A stretch of DNA of 64,000 bases from Patella vulgata (lineage: Eukaryota > Mollusca > Gastropoda > Patellidae). Positions within the stretch are counted from its first letter, which is position 1. Each line of letters opens with the position of its first letter. The notes below the pieces were generated by a model. It was given only the letters and a program-made list of their open reading frames with translations. It had not been told where the DNA came from and ran no database searches. The translations under genes and the position numbers were made by a program. Shown here piece after piece: positions 61,101-64,000 of the stretch. Where the stretch lies: NCBI RefSeq assembly GCF_932274485.2, contig NC_065882.2:79758767-79822766 (forward strand), written 5' to 3'.

Positions 61101-63575
61101 GGATTATATAGCAGAACATTATAAAAATATTTCCAATAAACAGTAAGGCTTTATCATTCTGTAGACATTATTATATTTATGATGAGATAAAGACAAAGAG
61201 GTGGGGTTATATGGCCGTATGGTTAGCACATGCGTTGTATCATATAGTCTGTCATTGAGTCAACTGGCATGGTTTTGATTCCCCGGTTGTACGTGACAAT
61301 GAGTAGGGTCGCCTGTCCATCCTCGTGGGTTTTCTCCGGGTCCTCCGGTTTCCTCCTACTGCTAAAGACCCCTACATGTAAGCGAATTATTGAAATAAAA
61401 ATTGAACAATGTGTTAATCCCAAAATGACTTAGTTTGTGTCGAGTGGATGTTAAACTCTATCTCTCTCTGTCTCTCTCCCACGCTGTCTCGCTGAAGAGC
61501 CCAAGGGGTAAACGATCTATGTCACATTTTTGTCTTTTTGCATAAAACACAAAACAAACTTTGAAACATGATGGACGAGAATGCTTGATACGACTGGCAT
61601 ACTGTGGATTTAGATCATTCTGGACCTGGAAACCATTTCAGAAGGGTCGATGTTCGATGAGACTCCGATCGTTTTTACCTGAAGTCGATTGTTCCACAGC
61701 ACATGCACATTATTCACAGTGAACTGTACTCGACCAGATTGTTCCAAGTATCTATCATAGCGTAGCTGAGAAACAGGTTAGGTCTATATGATAAAGCCAA
61801 CTTCAAGTCACAAGATGTAAACAGGGCTAGCGCTAATCCCAACCTTAACCCTGAATCTAGCCCTACCCCTAATGCTTCCTAACCTAAACCTACAATATCG
61901 CCAACAATTTATATCTCAGCAACCTTGACGAAATTTGAGCTGGCCTTAACAAATAGATTTCGCTGTGAGAAGCATCACCATAGGATTATTTAAGACCTGT
62001 TCATCCATGTAGCGTACCAGAGTACTTGTTCAATGATTAACATTTTGAGCTGAAGCTAAGCAGAGCTAATCAATTTCATTGGTCGATGCTTTAGGACAAG
62101 ATAATCTAGATTCTATCTGATAGAGAGTGGTGAAACTTAGTGTATAGTTCATATTCAGTTTGATACTTTTGAAAAAAATAAATGTGCAATAAATTAAAAT
62201 GTGTCATCTATTTATTTTGGGATTTTGGCAGGGGGACATCAGCCTCAATGTTTGCTTGTTATCCCTAGCATTTCACATCAGAACCATTGAAAAAATAATC
62301 TTGTATGATACCTCTAGGAGCCACTGTGGCTCAGTGAGTAAGATGTTGGCTCACTAACCTGGATGTCCCGTGTTCGATCCCAGTGTTGGCAGAGAAAGTT
62401 CATCGGGAGTTTTCTGGCGTTATTTCTCCTTGTCAGTGGTGAAGGACAGAGGGCCTGGGAAGGGAAAACATACGCGTTCGGATAGGATGGAAAAACAAGG
62501 TCATGTGTACATATTGGCGTGCGCATAAAAGACCCCTTAACAGGTAGGCCGTAGTGCTGCTGTCCGGGCCATTCTCGCACTACACACTGTACGGCGTATG
62601 CCCGTCTTCGTTAGCCCGGTCAGAGCAGAAAAGTAGGACGTTAAACCCCATTTCATTTAGTAATACCTGTAACTAAAATGGTACCTGTAATAAAATATAG
62701 ATATATTTATGTTATAGGACTGATATACATGATTGTGTGATACCTCTAGCTAAAATGGTGCCTGTTGTAAATGGTCTGGTGTTTAAAATCGTAGCAGATG
62801 CTCCTAATGTCTTTATTCAGGTAAGATATATAACATGTTGTAGCCTGTGTTTCCTAAGTCAGTACACAATGGAGACAATGGTTTTGAGCGCCATTTGTAA
62901 GGAACAAAGAAAAACACCCTGAAGACAATGCAGAAATAATTGAAAATGGATGATCCACATGCAACAAAATAGTAATAAAAAACTTGTGTAGAATGGACTA
63001 AGCAGGTACAAACAAGTTTGGACTGTTCACCAAACATAATTTTTTAAAAATTCCAATGAAAAATTTGAAAAATTGAATGCAAGTCACTTTATATACATTC
63101 ATATTACATTAATATGAGCTTTTAGATCCATTGTTGTCTATTTTAATGCTCCAAAGAATAGAGATTTGTATTTAATTGATATATTGTGTGTTTTCAGTAG
63201 ATTTATATTTAATTGATATATTGTGTGTTTTCAGGAGATTCATATTTAATTGATATATTGTGTGTTTTCAGATTCATATTTAATTGATATATTGTGTGTT
63301 TTCAGATTCATATTTAATTGATATATTGTGTGTTTTCAGATTTATATTTAATTAATATATTGTGTGTTTTCAGGAGATTTATATTTAATTAATATATTGT
63401 GTGTTTTCAGGAGATTTATATTTAATTGATATATTGTGTGTTATATTTAATTGATATATTGTGTGTTAGATTTAATTGATATATTATGTGTTTTCAGGAG
63501 TTATTACTGATGGAGGAAGTAAAGAAATTTGCTGGTAATATCTATGAAGCTTTTAGTCAGCGAGAGAATTCCTGA
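50750..63575 (+). CDS. PEX3: Peroxisomal biogenesis factor 3, 13 coding exons, 359 aa
   Basis: Exons: 50750-50822, 52391-52475, 53145-53191, 53966-54047, 54699-54742, 55540-55664, 56340-56415, 57581-57635, 58813-58957, 60583-60650, 61044-61142, 62718-62820, 63498-63575; total 1080 nt, 359 codons plus TGA, all phases matching. PEX3 sits in the peroxisomal membrane and docks PEX19 with its membrane-protein cargo. The start [20 protein letters not shown] has the basic targeting stretch, followed by a short membrane helix (about 16-33). [20 protein letters not shown] matches the family's most conserved block almost exactly. Further matches are [47 protein letters not shown] and [14 protein letters not shown]. 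The length is close to human PEX3 (373 aa). Introns 1 and 12 end in arrays of duplicated acceptors. The gene appears intact. Confidence 0.97.
50985..51290 (+). repeat. SINE S2, diverged
   Basis: AACTAACCAGAAGTTCCCGC, GTCTAGTCGTTCGGATTGGA and CGTGTGCACGAAAAGAACCC. The head and tail are poor. Confidence 0.65.
51882..52167 (+). repeat. SINE S1, B box deleted
   Basis: GATAGCCGAATGGTTAGTGC head, a jump from GTCTGTCATT to GTACGTGACAAGGAGTAGGG, body, GTTAAACCCCCATTTCTCTC and a (CT)n run. Confidence 0.9.
52215..52413 (+). repeat. PEX3: Array of PEX3 exon 2 acceptor copies
   Basis: Five AG acceptors, at 52230-52231, 52267-52268, 52306-52307, 52352-52353 and the true 52389-52390. Each follows ATTA(C/T)AG-like sequence and precedes GGAACATGGATGATGTATAA or a close variant of it. 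Spacing is 37, 39, 46 and 37 bp. Reading from the upstream acceptors meets a stop codon in or before the true exon start. Confidence 0.93.
52622..52905 (+). repeat. SINE S1, full length
   Basis: GGGGTGTTGTATGGCTGAAT head, B box GGTTTCGATTCCCC, GGTTTCCTCCCACTGCTAAA, GTGTCGAGTGGATGTCAAAC, short CT tail. Flanked by TTTTTACTT on both sides. Confidence 0.93.
53310..53550 (+). repeat. SINE S2, head-truncated and diverged
   Basis: TGTCTAGTCATTTGGATGAG, GACGTGCACGTAAAAGATCC and CCCTACTGGTGCAGAAAAGC. Confidence 0.65.
53644..53926. repeat. MITE family A, copy 5
   Basis: TTGATTAAAATACAGATC at the left, GATCTGTGTTTTAATCAGAT at the right, shortened middle. Confidence 0.85.
54075..54345 (+). repeat. SINE S2, diverged
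   Basis: GGGAACCACAGTGACTTGGT head, GATTCTGGGGTAGGTCGAGA, CAGTGTCTAGTCATTCAGAT and ACATGTAAAAGAACCCTTGG. Confidence 0.7.
55110..55487. repeat. MITE family A, copy 6
   Basis: CAATCTGTTTAAAATACAGA at the left, CTGTGTTTTAATCAGATTG at the right, with TTGATTAACCAATCAGTGTT inside. Confidence 0.88.
56145..56285. repeat. Direct duplication in PEX3 intron 6
   Basis: TTTTACTAATCGGCTTGATT and ACACCCGATTAAGAACAGTG occur twice about 75 bp apart. The first copy has 24 extra bases. Confidence 0.85.
56629..56861. repeat. Family C fold-back repeat
   Basis: GGCCCCGGTTTTACAAAACA at the left and GCTTTTTGAAACCGGGGCC at the right, arms TTCTCAAAGTTAAG and TTCTTCTGAGAA. Confidence 0.8.
56938..57112 (-). repeat. 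SINE S1, middle deleted
   Basis: GAGAAATGGGGGTTTAACAT, then a jump to CCCGGAGAAAACCCACGAGG, B-box complement GGGATTCGAAACCACTCC, A-box complement GCTAACCATTCGACC. It is embedded in a diverged S2 copy that continues at 57113-57245. Confidence 0.85.
57345..57508 (+). repeat. SINE S1, middle deleted
   Basis: GGGTTGGGTGGCCAAATGAT head, B box GGTTTCGATTCCCC, then directly CATGTGTTAGTCCCGAAATG and GTGGACGTTAAACTTCATTT. Confidence 0.88.
57710..58124. repeat. MITE with about 60-bp inverted ends and a nested inner palindrome
   Basis: Left GGCTACCTAGTTCAGCTCTG and TACGTTCAGGAATCGGCC pair with right GGCCGGTTCCTGAACGTAC and AGCTGAACTATTGGCTAGCC. Inside, GTGCGACACAACATGCCGTT pairs with AACGGCATGTTGTGTCAC. 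Confidence 0.88.
58130..58375 (+). repeat. SINE S2, diverged
   Basis: TTGCCGAGAAAGCTCCTTTG, TCCTTGTCAGTGGTGCAGGA, CAGTGTCTAGTTGTTCGGAT and TGGAATTTGAAATAAGAGTA. Confidence 0.72.
59065..59425. repeat. MITE with GTCATGACCAAAGCCCAACTT ends
   Basis: The left inverted end GTCATGACCAAAGCCCAACT pairs exactly with AGTTGGGCTTTGGTCATGAC at the right. It is 361 bp long with no ORF, in PEX3 intron 9. The left end GTCATGAC is itself palindromic. Confidence 0.92.
59555..59850 (+). repeat. SINE S2, head-truncated
   Basis: Starts at TTCTCCCTTGTCAGTGATGC and ends GTAGGACGTTAAACCCCATT plus a TTCATTTCATTT tail. The body is well conserved, so it looks young. Confidence 0.92.
60198..60437. repeat. Family C fold-back repeat
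   Basis: CAAGTTCACAAAACATTCTC at the left, GAGAATGTTTTGTGAACTTC at the right. Confidence 0.85.
60672..60815 (+). repeat. Three tandem SINE S2 heads
   Basis: GAGGTGGTTCTGTGCGTAAG, GTGGTGGCTCAGTGAGTAAG and CATAGTGGTTCAGTGAGTAA follow each other. The first two end CTCGCTAACCTGGAGG or ATCGCTAACCTGGAGG. Only the A-box part is repeated; no B box follows. Confidence 0.88.
61199..61482 (+). repeat. SINE S1, full length
   Basis: GGTGGGGTTATATGGCCGTA head, B box GGTTTTGATTCCCC, TCCGGGTCCTCCGGTTTCCT, GTGTCGAGTGGATGTTAAAC, CTCTCT tail. Confidence 0.93.
61777..61960. repeat. Fold-back repeat family D, copy 5
   Basis: AGTCACAAGATGTAAACAGG and TTTATATCTCAGCAACCTTG arms with CTAGCCCTACCCCTAATG in the loop. 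Confidence 0.78.
62313..62660 (+). repeat. SINE S2, full length
   Basis: GGAGCCACTGTGGCTCAGTG head, B box GTGTTCGATCCC, GTTGGCAGAGAAAGTTCATC, tail GTAGGACGTTAAACCCCATT. Confidence 0.93.
63175..63497 (+). repeat. PEX3: Array of PEX3 exon 13 acceptor copies
   Basis: Units of about 35 bp, ATTTAATTGATATATTGTGT plus GTTTTCAG, ahead of the true acceptor at 63496-63497. TTTTCAG occurs at decoys ending 63197, 63234, 63271, 63305, 63339, 63373 and 63410, three of them followed by GAG as in the real exon. Two further units lack the CAG. Splicing to the GAG-bearing decoys gives a stop four codons later. Confidence 0.93.
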
Positions 63576-64000
63576 AATTTTGAGTAATTGTTGATGGATA
63601 AATTTAATCATTGTGCTATTTCCAAGAATCAAGTTTTGTGTGAATCAGATGTGTTTAACAATATATTGAAGTCAGATTCAGGCAATCGAGAGTCGTCATA
63701 AGAAAGATTTATAAATTATTACGTATAGAAACACCAAGAAAGTTACTAAAAGAATTTTGCTGTATGTGACTCTGTTGTCAGATCTTTGGCCTGAAAACCA
63801 AGTCAGTGTGAAAAGCGATTGGTCTTACTTTCTGCACCAATTGGGCTAATGAAGACAGGAAAAACCCAGTGAAGTCTATTACTCCATGTCATTATATAAG
63901 CAGTGAGGGTGTCGTACATGAGGTGCAGTATGCTGTCATTCAAGAACATCTGATGCCACTCCTGATACATTTGCCACTTCATATTTGTTTCAGGGTTCCT

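Noticed and set aside
4966-62400. tRNA genes suggested by A-box and B-box words
   Set aside because: Each occurrence belongs to a SINE head followed by the S1 or S2 body; none folds into a full cloverleaf with paired acceptor stem.
1-64000. LTR retroelements, LINEs or virus-derived genes
   Set aside because: No reverse transcriptase, integrase, capsid or envelope-like frame and no long terminal repeats were recognised in any frame.

Overview
The window is animal nuclear DNA. Genes are split into short exons with GT-AG introns, there are no bacterial-style operons, and the intergenic and intronic DNA is packed with tRNA-derived SINEs, palindromic MITEs and minisatellites. Gene content plus abundant SINEs ending in GACGTTAAACCCC followed by (CT)n or (CATTT)n suggest a lophotrochozoan, most likely a mollusc. 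That placement is inference.

Five protein-coding loci can be supported. (1) Left edge, minus strand: three exons (2608-2356, 1923-1864, 178-80) of a secreted or cell-surface Thr/Ser/Pro-rich mucin-like protein that runs off the window. (2) 6920-33848, plus strand: a 21-exon gene whose joined reading frame is 976 codons plus stop. It has a signal peptide, two LolA-like extracellular regions, four six-cysteine apple/PAN-like domains each on its own phase 1-1 exon, one transmembrane helix and a short cytoplasmic tail. (3) 39618-39295, minus: a PLAC8/cornifelin-family cysteine-rich protein of 107 aa. (4) 47847-45650, minus: NDUFS5, a twin CX9C subunit of respiratory complex I, 100 aa in two coding exons. 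(5) 50750-63575, plus: PEX3, the peroxisomal membrane docking factor for PEX19, 359 aa in 13 coding exons. NDUFS5 and PEX3 are divergently oriented with about 2.9 kb between start codons.

Most of the remaining sequence is repeats. SINE family S1 has a tRNA-like head starting GATGGCCGAATGGTTAGC and a CT-microsatellite tail. SINE family S2 has a tRNA-like head GGCTCAGTGAGTAAGAC and a CATTT tail. MITE-like families A to F, many of them perfect fold-backs, are often nested in each other or in SINEs. There are also Tc1-like DD34E transposons: one nearly complete copy at 22336-23840, one internally deleted copy and one captured fragment. No reverse transcriptase, LTR element, viral gene, true tRNA, rRNA or CRISPR was seen.

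The most unusual pattern is that tandem repeats have grown directly out of exon-intron junctions at four places in the two long genes. Arrays of near-identical decoy splice sites result: about 12 donor copies after exon 8 and one extra donor after exon 15 of the LolA/apple gene, four decoy acceptors before PEX3 exon 2 and seven before PEX3 exon 13. Other notable items are a palindrome with TTAGGG repeats in its loop, a telomere-like minisatellite, tandem amplification of SINE A-box heads, and an exactly datable nest of insertions at 11003-12840.
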